This document shows, one piece after another, positions 36,491-45,808 of a stretch of DNA of 64,000 nucleotides. The notes below the pieces were generated by a model. That model was not told where the DNA came from. It ran no database searches and saw only the letters and a program-made list of their open reading frames with translations. The position numbers and the translations under genes are program-made. Within the stretch, counting starts at the first letter, position 1. The number at the start of each line of letters is the position of its first letter. This stretch comes from Sternotherus odoratus (taxonomy: Eukaryota > Chordata > Testudines > Kinosternidae): NCBI GenBank assembly GCA_032164245.1, contig JAVMKO010000005.1, forward strand, positions 57,707,442 to 57,771,441. Reading direction: 5' to 3'.

Positions 36491-36842
36491 TAGAGCTGGT
36501 TGGGAATCGTTTAATGAAATGTTTTTCTGTCAAAAAATACCTATTGAACAAAATTGAAACTGTCTACAGTGTTAACAAATTTCCAGTTTTCAAGAAAATG
36601 GAAATGGCGATGTTCTGTTTTGATGCTTTCAAAATGAAAAGTTCTGTTTTAGGTTTGAAACGACTTCTTAAATTATTAAAATAAAAAGAACAGTCGAGAG
36701 ATGTAAACCAAATTTTTGTTTGAATTTTTAGTTTGTGGAAGTTGTTGATTTGACTTTTCATCCCCATTCAGGATGGGAAAAAATCTTTGTCATCTTGAAC
36801 ATTTGTTCCTAGGGCAGGAAAACAATTTACTGCCCAGCCCTA
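36491..36842. mobile_element. DNA-transposon remnant (AGCTGGTT family)
   Basis: The left end TAGAGCTGGTTGGGAA and the right end (reverse complement TAGGGCTGGGCAG) are diverged inverted repeats. The flanks GTAAGCAA and GTAAAAAG agree at 5 of 8 positions, so the duplication is weak. The inside is AT-rich with AAAATTG/GAAATG motifs and has no ORF. Related to 31150-31705 and 52363-52770. Confidence 0.65.
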
Positions 36843-37619
36843 GTAAAAAGCACTCCTCTTTCTTCAAATGCCCTAAAAAAAATGTTAAAAGGATATTTAC
36901 TAATCCAGAACTTACTAAATTTAAGCCATTATTGTTAAAAAATATTTAATGCTTTTTGTTTAGTACCTTTCATACAGATGACATTTAAAATGGCTTATAG
37001 ATTTCTACTAACGGGCAAACCTGTGTGTTCACTGGAGATGGCTGAATTATGGGAAAACATTATTAATAAAATCCTCATGACGCATCTGACCATGCTCCTA
37101 CCCATTGCTTTCATTTGTGTAAATGTTTTTTCAACTTTTCTGTTTGCACAGACATTTATAGTGGAGCTTTTATGTTTGCAAACACTGAAGGTTTAGAAAG
37201 CAAGGAGAAACTAGGACGGTGATTTTAAAATAAATACACCATCAGTGTAATGAGCAGTGAAGGGAACATGCTCCAGAAAGGTGAAGATCCCTTCATCGAG
37301 ACATGTGAAATGTGTATTAGCTTTATAACATAAAGAAAGGTGTCTGCTGCGTAGACAGCCATGGAAGTAGGAGAGAACAGTGGCTGGAGACAGTTGTCCT
37401 ATGGAACCAACTCTGCATACAGCACAGAGTTGTGTGTGTGGTTTCATAGTCAAATGCTTAACTGGCTGGTGCTTTGTGAAATGGCTGCTGCTCTTTGTGA
37501 CTGGCGGTGGATGTGGGGAATAGTGACAGAGACTAGAGACTTGCAAATTCAATAATAGTATCTTCCAGCTATATTAAATAATGTTCTAAGGAACATCGAA
37601 CTCCAACAACTTGTAAGGG
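36843..37619. other. Single-copy-looking DNA
   Basis: No gene or repeat recognised. Confidence 0.4.
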
Positions 37620-37627
37620 TTTGCACG

Positions 37628-38014
37628 CAGGGCCAGCGACAGAAATTTGGGAGCCCCCTACTCTGATCATTTGGGGGCCCCCCAGCCCAGCTGGCACTTT
37701 CCCCCCCAGCTGACAGCGGCTGGCGGCAGCGCGAGCCTGGGAGCGGCACGAGCCGCCCTTGCTGCTTCCCCCCCCCCCCCCGCGCACTTTCTCCCCCGGA
37801 CTGCGCCGCTGCCGCCGGCCGGGCTCACCGCTCCTGCTGGGGACGCGCACTCGTCCGCTCCGGAGAAGAGTCGCGCCGCCTCCCCGCCCCTTCCCCGTTC
37901 TCCAGGCCCGGCGACAAGGGGGGATGACTACGGGTACTGCTGTGTACCGGGGCCCCCCTAAAGTCTGGGGCCCGGTACAGCTTTACCTGTAGTACGCCTC
38001 TGTCGCCGGCCCTG
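37628..38014. mobile_element. hAT-like MITE, perfect duplication
   Basis: Perfect 8-bp duplication TTTGCACG (37620-37627 and 38015-38022). The inverted ends CAGGGCCAGCGACAGA and CAGGGCCGGCGACAGA match at 15 of 16 positions. The inside is GC-rich with a C14-like run near 37769-37782 and the motif 'GGGGCCCGGTACAGC'. No coding capacity. Confidence 0.95.
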
Positions 38015-38146
38015 TTTGCACGTGGGGAAACGTTCATGCACTTTTTGCTACTTCATCATGTATAGAGCACCTGTTTTTGTGTTCCCTCCCTCCTAGTGTC
38101 TTTTCTTTCCATCTTGATTTTTACAGTTAGAAATTTTGGTTTTGTC

Positions 38147-38376
38147 CAGAGGCGCCAACTTTCTGTACCCCCCTCATTCCACCCCTGCCCTGCCCCTTCC
38201 TGCCCCCCCTTCCCCCTCAGCTTCTGCACAGTGCAGAACAGCTGATTGAGGCGGGCGAGAGGCACTGGGATAGAGGGGAAAGAGCTGATCGGCCGGGCTG
38301 CTGGTGGGTGCTGAGTACTCACTACTTTTTTTCTGAGGGTGCATCAGCCCCCAAGCATCCATGGAATCGGCGCCTG
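38147..38376. mobile_element. hAT-like MITE
   Basis: The left end CAGAGGCGCCAAC and the right end (reverse complement ACAGGCGCCGATT) are diverged inverted repeats. The inside is C-rich on the plus strand near the left end. No convincing target duplication, so boundaries are approximate. Confidence 0.65.
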
Positions 38377-38674
38377 TAGTCTCATCTACCCTGCAAAGCT
38401 CTGTGGTGACTAGTGAAGTAATAATTTTATTGGATCTTCTAGGTAAAGAGGCTGAAAAATAAGTAGTAAAAGGGAAGGAATTTTTTACTCTGTGTAAAAT
38501 TCTTGTTTGATTTTTCCTTTTTTAAGTGCCTGTTTAACTCCAGTGATTATTGATCACTTGGAGAAGGGATACCTTTGCTAAAGAATCAATCTTTCCCCAT
38601 TTGAATACACATCTGAAACCCTCAAGAAGTCCTCCAGGAAAAGAAAAAGAAAACCAGCTCTGTTTCTTCTAATT

Positions 38675-38984
38675 CAGAGGTAGGCAACTATAGCACGTGT
38701 GCCAACGGTGGCACATAAGCTGATTTTTAGTGTCACTTACACTGCTTGGGTCCTGGCCACTGGTCCAGGGGGCTCTGCATTTTAATGGAATTTTAAATGA
38801 AGCTTCTTAAACATTTAAAAAACCTTATTTACTTTCCATACAACAATAGTTTAGTTCTATATTACAGACTTATAGAAAGAGACCTTCTAAAAATGTTAAA
38901 ATGTATTACTGGCACGCGAAACCTTAAATTGGAGTGAATAAATGAATACTTGGCACACCACTTGTGAAAGGTTGCCGACCCCTG
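38675..38984. mobile_element. 310-bp hAT (Charlie/Buster-like) MITE
   Basis: Perfect 8-bp duplication TTCTAATT (38667-38674 and 38985-38992). The left end CAGAGGTAGGCAACTA and the right end (reverse complement CAGGGGTCGGCAACCT) match at 12 of 16. The interior is AT-rich ('TTATAGAAAGAGACCTTC', 'ATGTATTACTGGCACGCG'), unlike the GC-rich MITEs of the same end type. No ORF. Confidence 0.95.
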
Positions 38985-39049
38985 TTCTAATTTCTGAAGG
39001 AGAGGGGGGAAAGCAGAACAAGAAAAATGATAGGAAAGAGTGTCTGAGA

Positions 39050-39555
39050 TGAAGGATGATCTTGTGATTAAGGCGCTGGTCTGAGACTTGGTAAATTTGG
39101 GTTCAGTTCCTGGCTCAAAAACATCCTATGTGCTGTTGGACAAGTCTTACGGAAGCATAGCTTTACCAATGCAGCTGTGCCATTGTAAGGTCTCCTGTGT
39201 AGTCACTCTATGCCAGTGGGAGAGAGTTCTCTGCTGGTATAATTAAACTACCTTCAATGAGCGCCAGTAGCTATGTTGGCAGGAGAGTATCTTACTTCAG
39301 TCAGTGATGGGGTTTTATTTTTTTCCACTTCTCTGACCAACAAAAGTGCTATTGAAGACACATAGCCTTAATCTCTCTCTGCCTCACTTTCCCATCAGTA
39401 AAATGGTGGTAATACTACCTTTGTCTTGCCTACTTATCTTGTGAACTCTTTGGATTAGGGACTGTCTCCTACTATGTGTATGTTCAGCATTTAATACAAT
39501 GAAGCTCTGATTTTAGTTGATTTCTCTAGGTACTACTGTAACACAAATAATAAAT
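39050..39555 (+). repeat. MIR-like SINE, split by a hAT remnant
   Basis: The left part ends near 39150 with 'GTTGGACAAGTCTTAC'. It resumes at about 39367 with 'AATCTCTCTCTGCCTCACTT', 'CCATCAGTAAAATGGTGG' and the tail 'TTAATACAATGAAGCTCTGA', ending in 'CACAAATAATAAA'. The internal 39151-39366 segment belongs to a DNA transposon. Confidence 0.78.
39151..39366. mobile_element. hAT-like remnant inside MIR-like SINE
   Basis: Shares 'GCAGCTGTGCCATTGTAAGG', 'CTCCTGTGTAG' and 'GGCAGGAGAGT' with 45541-45805 in the same orientation, so both are copies of one family. The right end (reverse complement AAGGCTATGTGTCTTC) resembles the TAAGGC(A/T)..GTCTA ends of that family. The left terminus is eroded and no duplication is visible. 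Confidence 0.7.
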
Positions 39556-39593
39556 TTTTGGGCTTGGTCTTAAATAATCAAGAAAAAAGAACA

Positions 39594-39734
39594 TACCCTG
39601 TTTCCCCGAAAGTAAGACATCCCCCGAAAATAAGACGTACTTCCAGTTTTGCCTCTCATTGTAATATAATGTAATGTAATTTTGGGAGCAAAAATTAATA
39701 TAAGACACTGTCTTATTTTCGGGGAAACACGGTA
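39594..39734. mobile_element. Palindromic MITE with TA flanks
   Basis: Starts CCCTGTTTCCCCGAAA after a TA (39594-39595). The right end is the reverse complement CCGTGTTTCCCCGAAAAT, followed by TA (39733-39734). The inverted ends match at 15 of 16, and the two halves share AATAAGAC motifs in opposite orientation. A TA duplication suggests a Tc1/mariner-type or related mover, but the superfamily is not certain. Confidence 0.7.
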
Positions 39735-40496
39735 GTATAAACCAAGTCACCTTTAAGAGAACAGCTACCCAAATCATCTCTTCTTCACCCAAAGCTCTGG
39801 CACTGAGGCAGTTTGTGAATGTCTGTGAGAGCAAGAGAGACAGCGAGAGTGTGGGGAATGGGGGATAGGTGATGATCAGTCTTGGCCAGTAATGCAATAT
39901 ATGACGAAGTAATGACGAGGAATAACTTCCCCCTGAATTGTCAGTTGGACAGCTTAGGTAGGCAGAATGCTATAGCTGTCTGGAATGGATATTGGCAAAA
40001 CTACCACGGTTGTTACTCCTACTCTTGCAAGCATGGTGGGATTTTTGAATGATAAGAAATGGGTGGGATATGTATGGCAGCTGCAGTAGAACAGTGCTCC
40101 CATAGCCTTAGTATTTACCTAAAATTATCATGCTTAGGCTGAGATCTAATGAAACTGCAGCTCAAACTGCACGTGACTGTAGGCTTATTTTTATTAAAAG
40201 TTTGATATGCCAAAATTATTGGAATAAATCCTTGATGAATTTATCAACAGTTCAATTAGGATCAGTTACTGTTGATTCCAGTGAATATTGAAGTTTCCAT
40301 GTCAGTACTGAATGTCCTCTCTTCTCCATTTCTGTATTCTCAGACTATTTTGTAGTTTGTGTGTATGTAAAAATGTTTTTGACATTTTTAAAAACAAATT
40401 ATCCATTCGGTCTTGCCAGGGATTTTATGCAGCCTCTTGAGATAATACAGGTCATTCGGTTGGGCTTCCCCTTTTATTAATATTTATACTACTATA
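39735..40496. other. Single-copy-looking DNA
   Basis: AT-rich, no gene or repeat recognised. Confidence 0.4.
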
Positions 40497-40565
40497 GCCC
40501 ATAGGAGTCCAGTCATGGACCAGGACTGCATTGTGGTAGGCACTGGACAAACACAGAACAAGAAG
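40497..40565 (-). repeat. SINE tail fragment
   Basis: 'AGTCATGGACCAGGACTGCA', 'GTGGTAGGCACTGGACAAAC' and 'ACAGAACAAGAA' are the reversed 3' tail of the MIR/CORE-type SINE. Confidence 0.6.
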
Positions 40566-41064
40566 GTGGTTTCTGCCCCTCCCTCCCCCCTTCCCCGAGT
40601 TCACACTGGAAGCAGAAGATCAGTGATAACAGTTGCAGACAGACATGGGGGAGTCACGTTTCATGGCTACAGGGTGAACTGTGCCTTAGGCCGCTTTACT
40701 CCCTCAGGAATGCAGCTCTTAGGTGACAAGCCTGGCTTCCCACACCTCACTGGATGGAACCACTCTAGTCCTGCCCCTCTGCCTGGATATCTGGGCTGCA
40801 GCCACCAAGCTTCCAACCCAGTGTTTAATTGAATAGCTACTAAAAGCTGTCCTTATTTACAGTGAAGAAGTAGCAGGTGAACCCAGGAGCTGGAGCCACT
40901 ACCCAGCCCAGTGTGGGAGGGTGAGGGCAGAGCATAAGACAGAGCTTAATGGCAGTTCCTCACGCACACACATGGGGCCAGAAAGTCACAGGGTGTAGGC
41001 CGCATGCCTGCAACCCTTCTTCGGCCTGGGCTGCTACAAACCTGCTATGGCCTCACCAAGCAGC

Positions 41065-41124
41065 GGTTACCACAGCAACGCCATTATAAAGTGACTCCTG
41101 GGCGTTGTAAATTGCCATGGTAAC
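41065..41124. promoter_or_regulatory. Two RFX X-box-like motifs
   Basis: GGTTACCACAGCAAC (41065-41079) fits the X-box pattern RGYYACCNNRGCAAC. TTGCCATGGTAAC (41112-41124) is the reverse complement of GTTACCATGGCAA, another good half-palindromic X-box. They are 32 bp apart with a TATAAAG-like sequence between them. X-boxes bind RFX factors, for example in ciliary gene promoters. No adjacent exon is recognised, so the role is inferred. Confidence 0.4.
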
Positions 41125-41577
41125 AAGACAACTTCTTGAGGCACTCTTAGGTATGCCAAGATTTGAGCCTATGTTCTTCAGAGTTTCTGGCATTGTGTTT
41201 TGCCACTGGAAAGAGTGAGTTATGACATTTAAGCCCAGTGACTCTTTGTCATTAAATCTGTATGTATTTATAAATGAAATAAAAAAGAATATGCAAAATG
41301 TGTTTTATTGCTTTTGGGAATTCTTGATTTGGCTGTACCTCACTTTCCAGCCGCCTGGGCTCCTGGCATTCAGGTAAGTTAATACCACACAGATAAACCA
41401 AGGGGAAATATGATGTTTATAAAAAGAAATACTACACAGAACTCCCTTTTTTCTCTGCGTCAAGTTTTTTGTAAGCATTATGTTAAAGGAGGATAACGAG
41501 AGAGCTTTGCAGATGTTTTGCTTTTCCTTGGGTCCCAATTCTCTTTTTGTTCGTGGTGATGCGAAGAGAGATCCACT

Positions 41578-41703
41578 GCATGCATCCCACGAAGTGGGTA
41601 TTAGCCCATGAAAGCTTATGCTTCAATACTTTAGTCTTTAAGGTGCCACAGGACTGTCACTTCTACAATTCCAGACTAACACTGCTACCTCTCTGATTCT
41701 GTA
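41578..41703 (+). mobile_element. Turtle-type SINE
   Basis: 'GCATCCCACGAAGTGGGTAT', 'CCCATGAAAGCTTATGCTTC', 'TTTAAGGTGCCACAGGAC' and 'CCAGACTAACACTGCTACC'. This is the same subfamily as the SINE split at 43634. Confidence 0.88.
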
Positions 41704-41924
41704 AGAGCAGTGATTGTTGAGGCCTGGTTGTGGCCCTCAGTGGTCGGGGAATGTTTGAGAAAAGTCTTTTTTGTTGAAAATGCTGATCCAAAGCCTTTCC
41801 TGCTAAAGGATGAGTTTAGGGAAAACATTCATCAGGAAAGGTTTCTTGGGACCAGGATGGAATTGTGAAAGCAAGAGATGCCTCATCCCCGTTTTCCCGC
41901 ACCTCCCTCCCTGCAAATCTAGAA

Positions 41925-41999
41925 CAGCCAATAGCTGAGTAGTTAGGATACTTACTGGGGATGTGGAAGACCCAGGTTCAAGTCTCTGTTCTGTTTTAG
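41925..41999 (+). repeat. MIR-like SINE 5' fragment
   Basis: 'GCTGAGTAGTTAGGATACTT' and 'ACCCAGGTTCAAGTCTCTG' give the A-box/B-box order of a tRNA-derived SINE head. No tail is found after it. Confidence 0.6.
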
Positions 42000-42567
42000 G
42001 AGAGTGAAACTATGTGTGTGATTTGTATATATAATATGTATTTAAAACATATGACATTTAACTAGTATAGCAACTCCTAACTGGCTCCACTTGGCTGGTG
42101 TCTGTGGGTTTTTTTATCATCTGTACAGACTTTTCATCATAATGCTGCCTAAAGCATGTCTTTGATTTAATAATTAAAAAGGAAAGAAGGATGTATTTGA
42201 TTTGTATCACTGATGAATGCAAAATAAGTGCATGTGTGTGTATATTTCTTTTGCTGTCTTTCACGACACGGTCTGTGGTGAGTCTGTCAGTAAATATTGA
42301 TTAGTGCATTGCCTCAGGAAGTACATATGTCACAACCAGTTCATTGAGGGTCATTTCTTTTCAGTTCTCCACAATCAGGGCTCTAAGGCTACTCCCCTTT
42401 GCATGAAAAAGTGTCATATTTTGAGTACTCTACTTATTGTCTGAAATTGGTTAAAGAGCAATTTAATGCAAACAGCTGTCGTACCTGATGTGTAGGAGAG
42501 ATGCAAATAGGGAAACTGTATATAATTGTGCTTTTCTACTATGTGGAGAGTCTGCTGTTAGGGAGGA

Positions 42568-42591
42568 TTTTTTTTTTTTTTTTTTTTTTTT
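42568..42591. repeat. Poly-T tract (T24)
   Basis: 24 consecutive T. No retroelement body is seen on either side. Confidence 0.97.
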
Positions 42592-44041
42592 GTGGAAGAT
42601 AGATGGTTCTTTTGTATCTCAGGATCTATCATTCTGGATCACTGGTTTATTTTGTCTGGGTACTTCAATGGGCAGATGTAGCAGGGCAGAACAGGAGACA
42701 TTTTGTGCCAGGATCTTGTTTGTTCATTATCTCTCTCACTCCTGTCGTGTGCAGTCTCTGTGTCTTTTTCTCCAGGATCTTTGTTGAGGTTTTCATTGTT
42801 TATTTACACTACCATTGTTACTTTGTGAATTCTTTTTTAGGCCACCACGTATCCAGAGGGGAAGCCAGTCAGAATTATCCTTGAAGCTTTAAATCTGTCT
42901 AGCTGGTAGAAAAGGGTGAAGAGTAGGGGTTTAGTCCCCCTGACAGATGCAGAAGCTGTGGCCTTTTGGAACTGGAAAAACTGTACTGTGCATTCAATGG
43001 TTTTAAGAACAGATTTCCTTATGATGGGGTTCCTTTTCTCCCTGTTAGGTTCCCCAGCATCAGATAAAAATGACCTCTTTAGAGAGATGAGGATCAAGTG
43101 GCACAGTTAGCCACTGTTTGGTATTAGATGCATTTGTTTTTTGTTGTTGGGGAAAAGGATAATCTTAGTTTCTTCTGTGTTCAGACAATTCATACTCAGA
43201 TTTTCCTGGGACAATTCTTTAAATAAACCCTCAGTCAGAGAAGGGCAGAGAGCAGTTTGCCATTTCCTCAAATATATTCCCCGGGCAAATTTATTTCATA
43301 TCTCTCTCTTTGATTTTTCCTTGCCCCCCCCCCCCACCTTGTTTGCCTTTCATTTGGGGCTAGCCACTAGTGAGAGGAAAAAGGCCATGAAATCTGAGAC
43401 ACATTTGAGTACTCCCTAACATTGGTGGTAGACAGGCTGGAAACACCTCTCTTTCTGACAGTGGTATGTGGAGGGGGAGGGCAAGAATCCTGACTGGGAT
43501 AACAGAAATGAGTGAAACTCTGTGAGAAGCTTATCGGGTGGTGGAGGCTGAGGCTGAGTATTGGGTTCCTTGTTTTAAGTTTCTCTTTTGGCTGGGCTTA
43601 TGCTTAGCCTGCCTAAGGCTATGTCTATATTACGAACCTGCATCCGACGAAGTGGGTATTAGCTCACGAAAGCTTATACTTCAATACTCTAGGGTATGTC
43701 TTCACTACAGCAGTAGGTCGATTTCCTTTAAGTAGATTTTTTAAAGCAGACTGTATAGAGTCGATTTTGTGTGTCCCCACAAAGCACAGCAAGTCGACAG
43801 TGTCTGTCCGCACAACTGTTGCAAGTGTTGACATAGCGAGCGTTGCACTGTGGGTACCTATCCCACAGTTCCCGGAGTCCCCAGCAGGCACCATTTCGAG
43901 TGCTGCACTGTGGGTAGGCATTTCATAATTTCGTGCCCTTCTTTCGTGCCGCCAACCCCATTTCGAGCGGTGTACTGTGGGTAGAAATCCCATTATTCGC
44001 GCCCTTTCTCCGCGCTTCGCTAACGCCATAGCACTGCAAGC

Positions 44042-44440
44042 ATGGAGCCCGCTGATGCCACCGCTGCAGTACTGGCCGTTGTGCGGACCTCAAGCACTGT
44101 TGTGGATTTTATGCTGTATCGTCTGCAGAGGAATGCAATCTGGAGACAACTGCACTTTCTGGAACCCGATGACAGTGATGAGGAGATGGACCTGGACGTG
44201 CACAGCAGGGACAGAGACACTGACGTTTTTGGAAGTAGGGTGACCGACAATCTGTCAAATTTGGTGGCAATTGGGCAGGCTCATGCCATGCAACGCCGAT
44301 TCTGGGCCAGGGAAACAAGCACTGACTGGTGGGATCGCATAGTGCTGCGGGTCTGGGATGACTCCCAGTGGCTCAGAAACTTCCGCGTGCGTAAGGGCAC
44401 GTTCATGGAACTTTGTGACTTGCTTTCCCCGGCCCTTTAA
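44042..44440 (+). pseudogene. Harbinger transposase, N-terminal fragment
   Basis: The PIF/Harbinger transposase (related to the domesticated host gene HARBI1) cuts and joins element ends with a DDE nuclease. Only the first 132 residues remain. They show an acidic stretch (residues 41-62), then the conserved 'WWDRIVLRVW' (96-105), 'WLRNFRVRKGTFMELC' (110-125) and the start of the alpha-helical region 'LLSPAL' (127-132). A stop follows directly at 44438-44440. The whole catalytic DDE part, about two thirds of the usual length, is absent. The frame lies head to head with the Myb-like gene, with only about 20 bp between their 3' ends, which shows a deletion took both 3' regions. Start at the first ATG (44042), with purine at -3. 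It cannot be active. Confidence 0.85.
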
Positions 44441-44462
44441 AAATCATGAGTCATCTAATCCC

Positions 44463-45068
44463 TTAAAAAAAAAAAAAACACTCACCAGAGTTCCCTTGGC
44501 TGGCTTGTGTACCTGTTTGGGAGGGTTGGCTGAGTACTGGCTCCAGGGTGATAAAAAGCTCCTGGCTGTCTGGTAATAATACTGTTTCTCCGTCTGCATC
44601 CTGCTGTTCCGTGATATTTCCCTCCTCCTCCTCCTCCTCCTCATCCGAATCCTCCTCGGCCCTGAGCATTATCCCATGTGTGGAGTCCACGCAAACCCGT
44701 GCGATGGTGGTGGGGGTGCCCCCCATTATCTGATTTAGTTCACTGTAGAACCGGCATGTCCGCGGCGGACCCCCTGAGCGTCTGTTTGCCTCTTTGGCTT
44801 TCTGGAACGCTTGCCTCAGCTCCTTAATTTTCACGCGGCACTGTTGGGCGTCCCTGTTGTGGCCTCTTTCCAGCATGGCCTTTGAGACCCTGGCAAACGT
44901 GTTGGTATTCCGTTTGTTGTTGCGGAGTTCCAACATCACGGATTCCTCTCCCCAGATAGCGATCAGATCCAACACCTCATGATTGGACCATACTGGAGCT
45001 CTTTTCCTCTGGCTGGTCTCCTGTGCTGCTGAGCTCTGCATGGCATCTTGTGATGCTGAGGTCTGCAT
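44463..45068 (-). CDS. Harbinger Myb/SANT-like protein, 3' truncated
   Basis: The Myb-like partner protein of PIF/Harbinger elements binds the element ends and helps bring the transposase into the nucleus. The open frame encodes 201 residues from the ATG at 45066-45068, which sits in a strong Kozak context (GCCGCCATG). The frame stays open upstream to about 45311, but that DNA looks like subterminal element sequence. The trihelix/MADF-like domain spans about residues 22-117, with 'APVWSNHEVLDLIAIWGEES' at 24-43, 'CRVKIKELRQAFQKAKE' at 77-93 and 'CRFYSELNQIMGG' at 105-117. A glutamate run follows at 143-149. At 44485/44486 the reverse strand has a good splice donor (CTG|GTGAGTG), so the last 7 codons (ending in four Phe from a poly-T run) are probably read-through of an intron whose 3' exon is lost. 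Likely a damaged gene; expression unknown. Confidence 0.8.
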   Translation of the reverse strand: MQTSASQDAMQSSAAQETSQRKRAPVWSNHEVLDLIAIWGEESVMLELRNNKRNTNTFARVSKAMLERGHNRDAQQCRVKIKELRQAFQKAKEANRRSGGPPRTCRFYSELNQIMGGTPTTIARVCVDSTHGIMLRAEEDSDEEEEEEEGNITEQQDADGETVLLPDSQELFITLEPVLSQPSQTGTQASQGNSGECFFFF

Positions 45069-45808
45069 GGCGGCTTGTGCTGCTGATTTCTCTGAATGGC
45101 GACTGAGCTGTGCAGGTGAGCTGGCCACACTGACCAAACAGGAAATGCTATTCAAATGTTCCCGGGTCTTTTCCCGTGTACCTGGCCAGAGCAGCGAGTT
45201 GAGAGTGCTGTCCAGAGCGGTGACAGTGGAGCAGTGAGGCAGTCCAGAGCGGTCAGAATGGAGCATTGTGGGACAGCCTCTGGAGGCCAATAACATCCCA
45301 TTCGTCCTCACTAGTCCACAATCGATCCAGAGAGGTCGATTTCAACGATACTCCTCTCGTTAGGGAGGAGTACAGAAGTCGATTTTGAGGGCCCTTTAAA
45401 TCAACGCAAATGGCTTCTGTGTGAGGACGGGTAAAGGTTTATGTCGAATTAACGTAGCTAAAGTCGACGTTAAGCTGTAGTGGGGACCAGCCCTTAGTTA
45501 GTCTTTAAGGTCCCACAGGACTCTTTGTTACTTTTATTACTACAGTGGCACAGCTGTACCATTGCAGCTGTGCCGCTGTAAGGTCTCCTGTGTAGCCGCT
45601 GTATGCCAGCAGGAGAGAGCTCTCCCATTGGCATAATTAAACCACTCACAATGAGCGGCGGTAGCTATGTCGGCAGGAGAGTGTCTCCTGCTGATATAGC
45701 GCTGTCCACACCGGTGCCTTTCTTGGGGAAACTTGTGTCAGTTGGGGGGGGGGGTGTTTCGTCACACCCCTGACCGACAATAGTGCTAGTGTAGACAATG
45801 CCTTAGAT

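Larger units (their letters stand above)
41710..43612. other. Single-copy-looking DNA with a T24 tract
   Basis: A tRNA-like SINE head fragment at 41925-41999 (with a B-box-like GGTTCAAGTCTC) and the poly-T at 42568-42591 are the only assigned items. A C run lies near 43325-43336. No gene recognised. Confidence 0.45.
43692..45493. mobile_element. PIF/Harbinger element, internally deleted
   Basis: 1802 bp. The left end GGGTATGTCTTCACTACAGC and the right end (reverse complement GGGCTGGTCCCCACTACAGC) are inverted repeats, 15 of 20. The flanking triplets CTA (43689-43691) and TTA (45494-45496) fit the 3-bp TWA-type duplication of this superfamily with one change. The element carries the two genes typical of PIF/Harbinger, a transposase fragment and a convergent Myb-like DNA-binding gene. 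The left region has three copies of a (T)G(C/T)ACTGTGGGTA motif (near 43848, 43903 and 43971) that could be transposase-binding sites. Confidence 0.92.
43634..45534 (+). mobile_element. Turtle-type SINE split by Harbinger element
   Basis: The left half (43634-43691) reads 'GCATCCGACGAAGTGGGTAT' and 'CACGAAAGCTTATACTTC'. The right half (45494-45534) reads 'TTAGTCTTTAAGGTCCCACA'-like sequence. The SINE is flanked by TATTAC (43628-43633 and 45535-45540), a short target duplication cut in the host hAT element. The Harbinger element interrupts it between these halves. Confidence 0.85.
43614..45805. mobile_element. hAT-like element split by SINE and Harbinger
   Basis: The left end TAAGGCTATGTCTATATTAC (43614-43633) and the right end (reverse complement TAAGGCATTGTCTACACTAG) are inverted repeats. 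The body resumes at 45541 ('TACAGTGGCACAGCTGTACC') and runs to 45805. The middle, 43634-45534, is a later SINE which itself holds the Harbinger element. The body matches the copy at 39151-39366. No clear 8-bp duplication is seen. Confidence 0.72.
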
